This document shows, one piece after another, positions 18,167 to 26,942 of a DNA stretch of 64,000 nucleotides; position 1 is the stretch's first letter; each line of letters opens with the position of its first letter. This DNA comes from Pararhodobacter sp. SW119 (lineage in GTDB: Bacteria > Pseudomonadota > Alphaproteobacteria > Rhodobacterales > Rhodobacteraceae): positions 1 to 64,000 of the forward strand of contig NZ_JADDJF010000008.1 of the NCBI RefSeq assembly GCF_017811755.1, in the 5' to 3' direction. Under the pieces are notes generated by a model. That model did not search any database and was not told the origin of the DNA. It saw only the letters and a program-made list of their open reading frames with translations. The translations under genes and the position numbers were made by a program.

Positions 18167-19402
18167 ATGCTGCGCGCCTATCTTCTGGCCAGCCGCGCCA
18201 TCCCGCTGCTGGCCGCGCCGATGCTGCGGCGGCGGTTGTCGCGCGGGCGCGAGGACCCCGCGCGCTGGCGCGAAAAGCTGGGCGAGGCCGCTTTGCCGCG
18301 CCCGTCCGGGCAACTGGTCTGGCTGCACGCCGTCGGGCTGGGCGAGGTTCTGGCGCTTCGCGGGCTGATCCTGGAGATGGCAGAGCGATCGACCGCCACC
18401 TCGTTTCTGGTCACGTCGACCGCGCGATCCTCGGCCAAGGTGATCGCGGCCAACCTGCCGCCGCGAACCTGTCACCAGTTCCTGCCGCTGGACGCGCCGC
18501 GGTATCTGCAGAGGTTCCTTGACCACTGGCGCCCCGATCTTTCGGTCTGGGCCGAGCAGGAGGTCTGGCCCGGCGCGGTCGCGGCGACGGCCGCGCGGGG
18601 GATACCGCTGGCGATGGTCAACGCCCGGATCACCGCGGAAAGTCATGCGAAGCGGACCCGACTGCGCGGGCTGTATGCCGATGTCCTGTCACGTTTCGTT
18701 ATGGTCACCGCGCAGGATGAGGGGAGCGCGGCGCGGCTGGTCGATCTGGGCGCGCGCGGCGTGCAGGTCACCGGGTCGCTGAAGCTGTCTTCGCCGCCCC
18801 TCGCGGCCGATGCCGCGGACCTGGCGCGCCTGCGCGAGGCGGTTGCCGGCCGGCGGGTCTGGGTGGCGGCCTCGACACACCCGGGGGACGAGGCCGAGGC
18901 GCTGTCGGCGCAGGCGCGCCTGCGCGCGGCGCTGTTGATCCTGGTGCCGCGCGATGTCGGGCGGGCCGACGGCATCGCGCGGGGGCTGGCGGAAAGAAAC
19001 CTGACGTATGCGAGGCGCAGCGCGGGCGAGGCGCCGGGCGAGGGCGTGTCGGTGTTTCTGGCGGACAGCTATGGGGAACTCGGGCTCTGGTACAGGTTGG
19101 CGGATACGGCGTTGATCGGCGGGTGCTTCGATCGGATCGGCGGACATAACCCCTGGGAGGCCGCAGCGCTCGGTTGCGCGGTTCTGCACGGTCCCGATGT
19201 GTCGAACTTTGTCGTCGATTACGCACAGCTTGCAGCAGAGGGCGCGGCAATTCGTCTGGCGCCCGGCGATCTGGCCGCGGCGCTGTCGCGTCCCGACCTG
19301 CGCCAGCGCGCCGCGCGCGGCGAGGCGATCGTCAAGCGCGCGCAGGGGTCACTGGCACCGCTGGCCGAGGCGTTGCTAACCTTGGCAAGCGGGCGGGAAT
19401 GA
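18167..19402 (+). CDS. 3-deoxy-D-manno-octulosonic acid transferase family protein (paralogue 1)
   Basis: Glycosyltransferase of 411 residues in the WaaA/KdtA family, which moves Kdo from CMP-Kdo to lipid A. The N-terminal domain has WLHAVGLGE with the conserved acceptor-side Glu. The C-terminal GT-B domain has GGCFDRIGGHNPWEAAALG, close to the canonical GGHNPxEAA of WaaA. The N-terminus is only weakly hydrophobic. A TTG at 18131, overlapping the neuC stop, is an alternative start. The gene overlaps the next paralogue by four bases. Of the two paralogues this one better matches the classical WaaA nucleotide-sugar motif, so it may be the housekeeping enzyme. Confidence 0.83.
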   Translation: MLRAYLLASRAIPLLAAPMLRRRLSRGREDPARWREKLGEAALPRPSGQLVWLHAVGLGEVLALRGLILEMAERSTATSFLVTSTARSSAKVIAANLPPRTCHQFLPLDAPRYLQRFLDHWRPDLSVWAEQEVWPGAVAATAARGIPLAMVNARITAESHAKRTRLRGLYADVLSRFVMVTAQDEGSAARLVDLGARGVQVTGSLKLSSPPLAADAADLARLREAVAGRRVWVAASTHPGDEAEALSAQARLRAALLILVPRDVGRADGIARGLAERNLTYARRSAGEAPGEGVSVFLADSYGELGLWYRLADTALIGGCFDRIGGHNPWEAAALGCAVLHGPDVSNFVVDYAQLAAEGAAIRLAPGDLAAALSRPDLRQRAARGEAIVKRAQGSLAPLAEALLTLASGRE

Positions 19403-20724
19403 GCTGGTCCCTGCGCCTGTTCCTTGGGTTCTGGTCCATGCTCTGGACCGTCGGCTTGCCGCTGATCCTGCTCTACCTGTGGCGGCGGGGGCGAAGGGAC
19501 GCCGCCTACACCGCGCGACTGCGCGAACGCTTCGGCCGCTATCCGCGCGCCATGCCCGATGCGGTCTGGGTGCATGCGGTCAGCCTGGGCGAGATGCGCT
19601 CGGCGGTGCCGCTGGTGCGGGCGCTTCTAGCACAGGGTGAACGCGTCGTAACGACCCATTTCACCCCCGCCGGTCGGGCGGAGGCCGAGCGCAGCTTCGC
19701 GGACGACATCGCCGCGGGGCGGTTGCAGTCCGTCTGGGTGCCGCTGGAAACGGCCTGGGCCTATGCCGGCTTTCTCCGCGCCTTTCGCCCGGTCTATGGC
19801 CTGGTGATGGAGATCGAGATCTGGCCGCGCATGGTGTTCGCCGCCCGCGCCGCCGATGTGCCGTTGTTCATGTGCAACGCGCAGTATCCCCACGACTCGC
19901 TCGAACGGGACTCGCGAGGGCTGCGCCTGCGCCAGAAGGTGATGGCCGGCTTTGCCGGCGCGCTGGTCAAGTCCGAGTTGCAGGCCAGCCGCTTCGCCAG
20001 CGTCGGCGTGCGCAACATCGCGGTGACGGGCGAGTTGCGCTTCGATCAGCCCGTGCCGCGGGCGCAGGTTGCCGCAGGTCTGGCGGCGCGCGAATGGATC
20101 GGGGCCTCCGACCGGCGCGTGATCTGCATCGCCAGCGCCATCGAGGGCGAGGATTCGACCTATCTGCATGCGATCGAGGCCCTGCGCCGGCACCATGCGG
20201 CGTCCAGTGCCGAACCCCCGCTCTTCGTCTATGTCCCGCGCCGTCCCGAGAGGTTCGACGAGGTACATGACTTCCTGCATGCCGCCGGGCTGACGATCTT
20301 GCGTCGCTCGTCGCTTGGTCCCGCGCTTTCACCCGAGGCCTGGGACCGCGCGCCGAAAACGCCGGACATTTTACTCGGGGACAGCTTGGGCGAGATGTTC
20401 TTCTACCTGTCCATGTCGGACGAAGTGGTGGTGGGTGGCGGGTTCGACCCCAAGGGCGCGCATAACATTTCCGAGGCGCTTCTGCTGGGCCGACCGGTCG
20501 TGACCGGGCCGCATGTCCACACGATCGAATATCCGTTCGTCGAGGCCGAGGCGGCGGACGTCGCGCATTCCGTCCCCGACGCGGCGTCGCTTGCCCGACA
20601 CCTTATCGCGGCCCCACGGGCGGAACCCGCCGCCATCGCCGCCTTCGTCGCGGCCCATTCGGATGCGACGCAAAAGACCCTGGCGGCGATCCCCCGGCTT
20701 CTGGCGCGGATCAGGCCTTCCTGA
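19399..20724 (+). CDS. 3-deoxy-D-manno-octulosonic acid transferase family protein (paralogue 2)
   Basis: Second WaaA/KdtA-like glycosyltransferase, 441 residues, beginning inside the stop of the first (ATGA). It has an N-terminal membrane anchor (LFLGFWSMLWTVGLPLILLYL), then WVHAVSLGEMRSAVPLV with the conserved Glu, MEIEIWPRM, and the nucleotide-sugar motif GGGFDPKGAHNISEALLLG, which is slightly divergent from WaaA. Either it adds a second Kdo, or it uses a different CMP-ulosonic acid such as the sialic acid made by its neighbours. The latter is inference from context. Its last 14 bases overlap the 3' end of neuA on the other strand. Confidence 0.83.
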   Translation: MSWSLRLFLGFWSMLWTVGLPLILLYLWRRGRRDAAYTARLRERFGRYPRAMPDAVWVHAVSLGEMRSAVPLVRALLAQGERVVTTHFTPAGRAEAERSFADDIAAGRLQSVWVPLETAWAYAGFLRAFRPVYGLVMEIEIWPRMVFAARAADVPLFMCNAQYPHDSLERDSRGLRLRQKVMAGFAGALVKSELQASRFASVGVRNIAVTGELRFDQPVPRAQVAAGLAAREWIGASDRRVICIASAIEGEDSTYLHAIEALRRHHAASSAEPPLFVYVPRRPERFDEVHDFLHAAGLTILRRSSLGPALSPEAWDRAPKTPDILLGDSLGEMFFYLSMSDEVVVGGGFDPKGAHNISEALLLGRPVVTGPHVHTIEYPFVEAEAADVAHSVPDAASLARHLIAAPRAEPAAIAAFVAAHSDATQKTLAAIPRLLARIRPS

Positions 20725-21421
20725 GGCCCGCGGCAAGCTGTTCCTTCAGCAGAAACTCGACCAGCCGCAGATCGTGGGGCGAATCGATGTCGTGGCAGCG
20801 GTCCGCTGGCAGGACCAGCGGGATCACCCGGCCTTCGTAGATCGTCCTTGCCTGCCGCAGGTAGCTTGGTGCGACGACATAGACGACCCCGACATGTTCG
20901 TAGACGACCGGAGCGTCCTGCCGCGCCCAGACCCCCCCGGGCAGCGGCTTCGAGACATGCAGGGCGCCGGTTTCGTCGGGCTCGACCATGTTGAAATAAG
21001 GGTTCTTGCGCGCCTCGCAAACGCTCATCACCATGTCCGGCGCCTCCCCCTCGAAAAGATCGAGCGCGGCATTGATGTCTTCGGGAAGGCGAAGCGGCGA
21101 CGTGCAGTCAAGGTCGAGAAAGGCCGAGACGGGACCTGTCTGCGCCTCGGCCGCGTCCAGGGCATGCTGCCAGACCCCCCATTTCGGCGCCGTGTCGGTG
21201 GCAAGCTCTGCGGGCCGCAGCCCGATGTCCAGCGCACCGCGCGCGACGGCATGGTCGTGAATCTGCGGATCGTCGGTGGACACCACCACGGCGTCCACGC
21301 GCGGATTCGCGAAAAGCTGATCGAGTGACCAGTCGATCAGCGGCTTGCCGCAGATTGGTCGAAAGTTCTTGCCGGGCACGCCCTTTGATCCCTTTCGCGC
21401 ACCGATATGTCCGAGGATCAT
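20711..21421 (-). CDS. neuA: CMP-N-acetylneuraminate cytidylyltransferase family protein
   Basis: Activates sialic acid with CTP to give CMP-sialic acid. The protein has 236 residues, the length of the catalytic domain. The CTP-binding motif is ARKGSKGVPGKNFRPICGKPL at residues 8-28, followed by STDDPQIHDHA and LDLDCTSPLR and ending in PADRCHDIDSPHDL. GGAGG precedes the ATG at 21421 by 8 bases; longer upstream frames lack homology. Transcription runs opposite to the Kdo genes, with a roughly 300-base divergent region between. The assignment to sialic rather than another nonulosonic acid rests on neuB and neuC nearby. Confidence 0.88.
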   Translation of the reverse strand: MILGHIGARKGSKGVPGKNFRPICGKPLIDWSLDQLFANPRVDAVVVSTDDPQIHDHAVARGALDIGLRPAELATDTAPKWGVWQHALDAAEAQTGPVSAFLDLDCTSPLRLPEDINAALDLFEGEAPDMVMSVCEARKNPYFNMVEPDETGALHVSKPLPGGVWARQDAPVVYEHVGVVYVVAPSYLRQARTIYEGRVIPLVLPADRCHDIDSPHDLRLVEFLLKEQLAAGLRKA

Positions 21422-21717
21422 CTGCTTGCCTCCATCGAATTCTCCACGCGCTGTCAGCCGCCACCCTCGGCCTCCACGATGATACCGGGCGCAAACTGGT
21501 GAGAGCGCTGCCCGCAACTCGATTGATACGCCACGGACCCTTGGCCAAGCGCGGAACAGGCTCCCCATCGGTGATACCTTCTTGTGGCCGATCCCGCCAG
21601 TCTCGGACCGCAGCATCGTCCTGCAAGGGGGCAGGGACTGGCGAAGCGGGGGGAATGACACTATGAGGGTCTCGCTCCGGGGTGTTTCGGGGCGCAGGTT
21701 AATCGCGCGGGCGGCTC
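21422..21717. promoter_or_regulatory. Divergent intergenic region between neuA and kdsD
   Basis: This 296-base gap separates neuA (-) from the kdsD-kdsA-kdsB run (+), so promoters for both must lie here. I see the neuA Shine-Dalgarno at its left end and no unambiguous -35/-10 pair. Several short in-frame ATG codons exist but no credible small gene. Confidence 0.5.
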
Positions 21718-22704
21718 ATGCAGAAAACCCATCAGCCTGAGGATCGGTCGACCAGCCTGACCCATGCCGCCGCTGCCGCGCGCGTTCTGCGGATCGAGGG
21801 GCAGGCGCTGCTGACGCTGGCCAATGCGCTGCCCGCGGATTTCGCACGCACGATCGACGCCATCCTGAACATCCGGGGGCGCGCGATCCTCTCCGGCATC
21901 GGCAAGTCCGGCCATGTGGCGCGCAAGATCGCGGCGACCTTTGCCTCGACCGGAACCCCCGCGTTCTTCGTCCATCCGGCCGAGGCGAGCCACGGCGACC
22001 TGGGCATGGTGACGCCGGACGATATCTGCATCCTTCTGTCGAACAGCGGCGAAACGGTCGAATTGCGCGACATGATCGCCCATTGCGCGCGCTTTTCCAT
22101 CCCGCTTGTGGGCATGTCGCGCGAGCCGGCCAGCGCCTTGATGCGGGCGTCCGACTACCTACTGACGATCCCCGACCTGCCCGAAGCCTGCTCGATCGGC
22201 ATGGCGCCGACGACCTCGACCACGCTGATGCTGGGACTGGGCGACGCGCTGGCCATCGCACTGATGGAGGCGCGTCGCTTTCGGCTGGACGAATTTCGCG
22301 CCTTTCACCCCGGCGGCAAACTGGGCGCGCAACTGACCACGGTGCGACAGGTGATGCACGGGCCCGAAAAGGTGCCGACCGTCAACGAAGAGACACCGAT
22401 GGACGAGACGATCCTGGCGATGACCGCCGGCGGGTTCGGCATTGCGGCGGTGACCGATTCGAGCGGCGCACTGGTCGGCGTGGTGACCGACGGCGACCTG
22501 CGGCGCAACATGTCCGGCCTTTTGGAGCGGCGGACGGGCGAAGTCTGTACGCGCAACCCGGTGACCATCGAAACCGACACGCTGGCCGCCGAGGCGCTGT
22601 CGATGATGAACGAACGAAAGATCGGCGTGCTGATCGTGCTTGGTGGGGATCGGCCGGCGGGCATCCTGCATCTGCATGATCTTCTCCGCGTCGGCGTTGC
22701 ATGA
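21718..22704 (+). CDS. kdsD: Arabinose-5-phosphate isomerase (KdsD/KpsF family)
   Basis: Makes arabinose 5-phosphate from ribulose 5-phosphate, the first committed precursor of Kdo. The protein has 328 residues: a SIS sugar-isomerase domain (about 45-180, with [39 protein letters not shown] split over two motifs, and LLSNSGET) and two CBS domains (about 210-328, the second with [11 protein letters not shown]). Family length and the [19 protein letters not shown] segment agree. The stop overlaps the kdsA start by four bases, forming a kdsDAB operon. Confidence 0.94.
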   Translation: MQKTHQPEDRSTSLTHAAAAARVLRIEGQALLTLANALPADFARTIDAILNIRGRAILSGIGKSGHVARKIAATFASTGTPAFFVHPAEASHGDLGMVTPDDICILLSNSGETVELRDMIAHCARFSIPLVGMSREPASALMRASDYLLTIPDLPEACSIGMAPTTSTTLMLGLGDALAIALMEARRFRLDEFRAFHPGGKLGAQLTTVRQVMHGPEKVPTVNEETPMDETILAMTAGGFGIAAVTDSSGALVGVVTDGDLRRNMSGLLERRTGEVCTRNPVTIETDTLAAEALSMMNERKIGVLIVLGGDRPAGILHLHDLLRVGVA

Positions 22705-23540
22705 GGGACCGCATGACTGGCCAGATTGTCCGCATCGGCGAGATCGATATTGGCGCGACGAACCCGATCGCGCTGATCTCCGGCCCCTGCCAGCTGGAAA
22801 GCCACGCCCATGCGCGGATGATCTGCGAGGGTCTGCTGGAAGCCTGCGCGTCGACCGGAACGAAACTCGTCTTCAAGGCGAGTTACGACAAGGCGAACCG
22901 ATCGAGCCTGGGGACAACGCGTGGCTTAGGAATGGAGGAGGGGCTGCAGATCCTGTCCGACATCCGCGCCGAATACGGGGTGCCGGTGCTGACCGATGTG
23001 CACGAACCCTGGCATTGCGCCATCGTCGCAAGTGCGGTCGACGTGCTGCAGATCCCGGCGTTCCTGTGTCGGCAGACGGATCTGCTGCTGGCCGCCGGCG
23101 AAACCGGCCGGGCGGTGAACATCAAGAAAGGTCAGTTTCTGGCCCCCTGGGACATCAAGAACGTCGCCGACAAGGTCGCCTCGACCGGCAACGACCGGAT
23201 CCTGCTGTGCGAACGCGGCACTTCCTTCGGCTACAATGCGCTGGTCACGGATTTCCGCGGGCTGCCGATCATGGCAGAGACCGGCTGGCCCGTGGTTTTC
23301 GATGCGACGCATTCGGTGCAGCAGCCGGGCGGGCTGGGTGGCCGCTCGGGCGGGCAGCGGCAGTTCGCCCCGGTGCTTGCGCGCGCCGCCTGCGCGGTCG
23401 GCGTCGCGGCGCTTTTCATCGAGGCGCATCAGGATCCGGACAATGCCCCCAGCGACGGCCCGAACATGATCCCGCTGGATCAGATGGCAGAACTGATCGG
23501 GCAACTGCGCGCGTTCGACGCGCTGGCGAAGGGCCTCTGA
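22701..23540 (+). CDS. kdsA: 3-deoxy-8-phosphooctulonate synthase
   Basis: Condenses arabinose 5-phosphate with phosphoenolpyruvate to Kdo 8-phosphate. It is a TIM barrel of 279 residues with the family motifs [48 protein letters not shown] and [12 protein letters not shown]. The Cys in ISGPCQLES is the residue that, in this family, separates metal-dependent from metal-independent enzymes. The gene lies between kdsD (four-base overlap) and kdsB (one-base overlap). The Kdo 8-phosphate phosphatase gene is not in the window. Confidence 0.96.
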   Translation: MRDRMTGQIVRIGEIDIGATNPIALISGPCQLESHAHARMICEGLLEACASTGTKLVFKASYDKANRSSLGTTRGLGMEEGLQILSDIRAEYGVPVLTDVHEPWHCAIVASAVDVLQIPAFLCRQTDLLLAAGETGRAVNIKKGQFLAPWDIKNVADKVASTGNDRILLCERGTSFGYNALVTDFRGLPIMAETGWPVVFDATHSVQQPGGLGGRSGGQRQFAPVLARAACAVGVAALFIEAHQDPDNAPSDGPNMIPLDQMAELIGQLRAFDALAKGL

Positions 23541-24343
23541 TGGAAGCCTGCATCGTCATTCCGGCGCGCTATACCAGTACCCGCTATCCGGGCAAGCCGC
23601 TCGCCACCCTGCGCGGCGCAGGCGGTGAGGCCCGCACGCTGCTGGAGCGCAGTGTCACGGCGGCGCGGGCCGCGGCGGACGGCAGGATACCCGTTTTCGT
23701 GGCCACCGACGACGATCGCATAGCGGCCGAGGCGCGCCGGATCGGTGCCGAAGTCATCATGACCTCGTCCGACTGCCGCAACGGCACGGAACGCGTCGCC
23801 GAGGCCGTCGACACCGCCGACATCGAGGCCGAGATCGTGATCAATCTGCAGGGTGACGCCCCGCTGACCCCGCCACATTTCGTGGCTGCGCTGATCGAGG
23901 CGATGCGCGCCGACCCGGGCTGCGGGATGGCGACACCCTGCCTGCGTTGCGATGCCGAGACCGTGCGCAACCTGCTGGCGGACCGACAGGCAGGACGGGT
24001 AGGCGCCACAACGGTCGTCTTCGACCGAGTGGGCCGTGCGCTCTATTTCTCGAAGGAGGTGATCCCCTTTACCAACGGGCAGGGCATCGTCAACGGGATC
24101 GTGCCGGTCTTTCACCATGTCGGGGTCTATGCCTACCGCCGCGAAAGCTTGGCCGCCTATGCCGGATGGACACCCGGCCCGCTGGAAGAACTGGAAGGGC
24201 TGGAGCAGTTGCGCTTTCTCGAGAACGGCCACCCGATCCGCATGGTGCAGGTCGAAGCCCCCGGCGCGGTTTTCTGGGAACTGAACAACCCTTCGGACGT
24301 GCCGCTGATCGAATCCTATCTGCAACGCATGGGCTGGGACTAG
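23540..24343 (+). CDS. kdsB: 3-deoxy-manno-octulosonate cytidylyltransferase
   Basis: Activates Kdo with CTP to CMP-Kdo, the donor for the WaaA-type transferases upstream. The protein has 267 residues. The N-terminus IPARYTSTRYPGKPLATL carries the CTP-binding motif, followed by FVATDDDRIAAEA, NGTERVAEA, VNLQGDAPL-like INLQGDAPL and a C-terminal ELNNPSDVPLIE. The ATG overlaps the TGA of kdsA (TGATG). The gene ends only 24 bases from the convergent DUF3008 gene, leaving no room for a long terminator. Confidence 0.94.
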   Translation: MEACIVIPARYTSTRYPGKPLATLRGAGGEARTLLERSVTAARAAADGRIPVFVATDDDRIAAEARRIGAEVIMTSSDCRNGTERVAEAVDTADIEAEIVINLQGDAPLTPPHFVAALIEAMRADPGCGMATPCLRCDAETVRNLLADRQAGRVGATTVVFDRVGRALYFSKEVIPFTNGQGIVNGIVPVFHHVGVYAYRRESLAAYAGWTPGPLEELEGLEQLRFLENGHPIRMVQVEAPGAVFWELNNPSDVPLIESYLQRMGWD

Positions 24344-24367
24344 ACGTCGCCGGTCTCTTACGGTCGG

Positions 24368-24559
24368 TCAGTCATCGCCTTCGACCTTCTCGGGCAGTCC
24401 GTCATGCGAGGTGCTGGCGAAATCCTCGAGTTCGTCCTCGCTCATCGTTTCGTACATTTCCTTCGACGCCCCCTGCAGCTCCGAAACCGGCGTCTCGCCT
24501 CGCTTGGCGGAAAGGGCGGCGCCGGCGGCGCGTTGCTGGGCTTTCGATTTTGCGGGCAT
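24368..24559 (-). CDS. DUF3008 family small protein
   Basis: A 63-residue, highly charged protein. MPAKSKAQQRAAGAALSAKR at the start and GASKEMYETMSEDELEDFAS in the middle match the DUF3008 family, which is widespread in proteobacteria and has no known function. The N-terminal half is basic and the C-terminal half acidic. There is no membrane segment. The gene is short but the family match is close to full length. It converges on kdsB and may have its own promoter in the gap on its right. Confidence 0.85.
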   Translation of the reverse strand: MPAKSKAQQRAAGAALSAKRGETPVSELQGASKEMYETMSEDELEDFASTSHDGLPEKVEGDD

Positions 24560-24678
24560 GCGGGCTCTCCCTCTCTGAGCGCTACACGGAACAAGCGGCG
24601 CGACAAGGGGGATCCTGCCACGACATAGAGGTCATTTTCCAGAGAGAGCGCTTCAGCGTGGCGGAAACCGGCGCGTGC

Positions 24679-25065
24679 TCAGGCCACTTCGAGCAGGCGA
24701 AAATCCAGCGGCGGGTAAAGGCCCGAAAGTTCGCTTAGGATCAATTCCCCACGCGGCAGCGGCTTGGTCAGAGCAAAGATCGAGCCTCGATAGCCGTAGC
24801 CGACGAGGGTATCGGCGAGTTCGACAAGATCCCACTTCGCAGCGATCAGCGGCGCGACAACGACATCGGGGCGGACGGTCTGTATCATGCCGGCCGACAG
24901 CAACCGACGATGCGTGATGACCACGGTCTGCACGCCGGGACGCGGCAACAGAAACGACATGGCTTCCTGCGCTTCGATTAGCAGGACCGATCCCGCTTCG
25001 GCCAGCTCTTCCCGGCAATCAAGCCGTCGCGGCGATAGCGCGGCCTGACGATTCGTTGACTGCAT
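24679..25065 (-). CDS. Receiver-like hypothetical protein near gcrA
   Basis: A 128-residue soluble protein whose order of segments resembles a response-regulator receiver: LLIEAQEAMSFLL, then PDVVVAPLIAAKWDLVELADTL where the third strand and phosphorylation loop would be, and GYRGSIFALTKPLPRGELILSEL where the Thr/Lys strands would be. The phospho-acceptor Asp is not evident (Ala-Pro-Leu occupies that loop), so it may be a non-phosphorylated pseudo-receiver. The start at 25065 follows a CtrA-type site by about 45 bases. It lies next to gcrA on the same strand. This reading comes from pattern only; the family is not one I recognise. Confidence 0.6.
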   Translation of the reverse strand: MQSTNRQAALSPRRLDCREELAEAGSVLLIEAQEAMSFLLPRPGVQTVVITHRRLLSAGMIQTVRPDVVVAPLIAAKWDLVELADTLVGYGYRGSIFALTKPLPRGELILSELSGLYPPLDFRLLEVA

Positions 25066-25109
25066 TCTGTCGCTCCAACCCACACCCGGGATCCATAGCT
25101 GAATTTGTG

Positions 25110-25124
25110 TTAACACGAGATTAA
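25110..25124 (-). promoter_or_regulatory. CtrA-type binding site
   Basis: An exact TTAA-N7-TTAA match (TTAACACGAGATTAA), the consensus of the alphaproteobacterial cell-cycle regulator CtrA. It lies 45 bases upstream of the receiver-like gene and 119 bases downstream of the gcrA stop, so it should act on the former. The match is to established consensus; binding is not shown. Confidence 0.6.
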
Positions 25125-25243
25125 TGCTGGGCGAAACCACGTCCACGTCAACCGCCGGATTTGCCGCGCAGATGCGCGGGATCATGCCAGAACGTCTGGC
25201 GTCCGGTAGCCTGGCAATCGCGGGTCCTAGCGCCCCTTTCCGA

Positions 25244-25843
25244 TCAGCGGCGCCGATCCCGCCGGCTCTGCATGGGTTGGAAGGCGACGCCGACATGCGC
25301 TTCGCAATAGGGCTTCCCGGCCACCACCGGAAGGCCGCAGAACCAGAACTCCGGGGTTGCCGGATCGCCGATCGGCCACTTGCAGGTCCGTTCGGTCAGC
25401 TCCATCAACTTCAGCTTGCGCGCGGTCTTCTCGACCTCGCGCACATTGGCCAGCGCCTCCGGGCTGATCTCGTTGGCCGAGGGTTGTGGGGGCAGGGGCT
25501 GGCCCGCGGGCACGATGGGACGGCGCCCCGGCATCTGCACGACATTCTCGATCGGCGCCGGTTCGACCGGCTCCTTGACGGCGGAGGTCGGCGCGGCCGG
25601 GACAACCGGCTCCTCGCTGCGCGGCTCGGGCGCGGCTTCGGCGGGCGCGGCGGTGGTGGCGGGTTCCGGCGTGGCGGCGGTGGGGCTTTCGCCGCCGTTG
25701 CGGCTGGACAGGCCCAGGCGATGCACCTTGCCGATCACCGCGTTGCGCGTGACCGATCCAAGTTCCTTGGCGATCTGCGAGGCCGACTTGCCCTCGGTCC
25801 ACATCTTCTTGAGGAGTTCGACGCGTTCTTCGGTCCAGGACAT
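25244..25843 (-). CDS. gcrA: GcrA cell-cycle regulator
   Basis: Transcription factor of 199 residues that, in Caulobacter, works with sigma-70 at promoters carrying CcrM-methylated GANTC. The N-terminal DNA-binding domain MSWTEERVELLKKMWTEG continues with SASQIAKELGSVTRNAVIGKVHRLGLS (about residues 1-45). A Pro/Ala/Glu-rich linker follows (about 50-130), then the conserved C-terminal block with CKWPIGDP, FWFCGLPV and GKPYCEAHVGVAFQP. The start at 25843 gives the standard N-terminus. It is divergent from the ABC-2 permease with a 137-base gap, and upstream of the receiver-like gene on the same strand. Confidence 0.95.
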   Translation of the reverse strand: MSWTEERVELLKKMWTEGKSASQIAKELGSVTRNAVIGKVHRLGLSSRNGGESPTAATPEPATTAAPAEAAPEPRSEEPVVPAAPTSAVKEPVEPAPIENVVQMPGRRPIVPAGQPLPPQPSANEISPEALANVREVEKTARKLKLMELTERTCKWPIGDPATPEFWFCGLPVVAGKPYCEAHVGVAFQPMQSRRDRRR

Positions 25844-25980
25844 TCTTTCGGCTCCGGAAGGCGGCATCCACGCCCGATGGCGCGCGCCGCGGTCTTGACT
25901 TTCACCCAGTCTTTCGGCGACGGGCTGTCTTACATGGTGCGACGCATACACGCAAGTCGCCCGGGACGAAGGATTTGCAA

Positions 25981-26811
25981 ATGCAATCGGGCGCAGGCGA
26001 AATGACGGCAAGCGGCAAACGGGGCATGGGCGAGCGGCGCTTCGGCCGCGTCAACTGGCTGGGCATGCAGACGCTGGCCCTGCGCGAAACGCGGCGCTTC
26101 CTTGCGGTCTGGACGCAGACGCTGGCTGCGCCGCTGGTGACGGCGGGGTTGTTCCTGGCGATCTTCACGCTGGCGATCGGCCCGTCACGCGGGCCGGTGA
26201 TGGGGGTGGCGTTCACTCACTTCCTGGCGCCCGGCATTCTGATGATGACGGTGATCCAGAACGCCTTTGCCAATACCTCCTCGTCGATCGTGATCGCGAA
26301 GGTGCAGGGCAACATCGTCGACACGCTGATGCCGCCGCTCTCGGCCGGCGAACTGGTCGCGGGGTTCCTGGCCGGGGCGGCGGCGCGGGGGCTGATCGTG
26401 GCGACGTTGCTGGTGGTGGCACTCTGGCCGGCGCTTGGCATGGTGCCGGCGAACCCGGTGTGGTTGCTGCTGATCGTGCTGGTCGGCGCCTGCATGCTGG
26501 GGGCGATGGGGATCGTCGCGGGGATCCTGTCCAACAAGTTCGACCAGATCGCGGCGATCACCAACTTCATCGTCACGCCGCTCGCGTTTCTGTCGGGCAC
26601 CTTCTATACGCTGGAGGCGCTGCCGGGTTGGATGCAGGCGGTCAGTCATGCCAATCCGGTCTTCTACCTGATCGACGGCGCGCGCTACGGCTATCTGGGA
26701 CGGTCCGACAGCGACCCGGTACTGGGGTTGACCATCGTCGTCCTTACGACGGCGGTGCTGGCGCTACTGTCCTGGTGGTGGTTTCGCACGGGCTACCGAC
26801 TGAAACCCTGA
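25981..26811 (+). CDS. ABC-2 type transporter permease
   Basis: Six-helix inner-membrane permease of 276 residues. Segments such as VTAGLFLAIFTLAIG, FLAPGILMMTVIQNAFANTSSS, the conserved FLSGTFYTLEALPGWMQ and NPVFYLIDGARYGYLG mark the ABC-2 (drug/polysaccharide exporter) family. The start has GAAGGA seven bases upstream. No ATPase gene is adjacent, so the partner is encoded elsewhere. A role in glycan export for the nearby acidic-sugar cluster is possible but speculative. Confidence 0.85.
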   Translation: MQSGAGEMTASGKRGMGERRFGRVNWLGMQTLALRETRRFLAVWTQTLAAPLVTAGLFLAIFTLAIGPSRGPVMGVAFTHFLAPGILMMTVIQNAFANTSSSIVIAKVQGNIVDTLMPPLSAGELVAGFLAGAAARGLIVATLLVVALWPALGMVPANPVWLLLIVLVGACMLGAMGIVAGILSNKFDQIAAITNFIVTPLAFLSGTFYTLEALPGWMQAVSHANPVFYLIDGARYGYLGRSDSDPVLGLTIVVLTTAVLALLSWWWFRTGYRLKP

Positions 26812-26942
26812 AAAAGCCGCGGACAATCGCGCTTCATACCTGCGTTTGCGACAGCGTGACGCTGGGGCGTGGCTTGCATGGAACCGCTGGTTGTGTCACC
26901 ACATTTTCAACGGGCTATGCGCCAGACAGAGTGAGGACCGTC

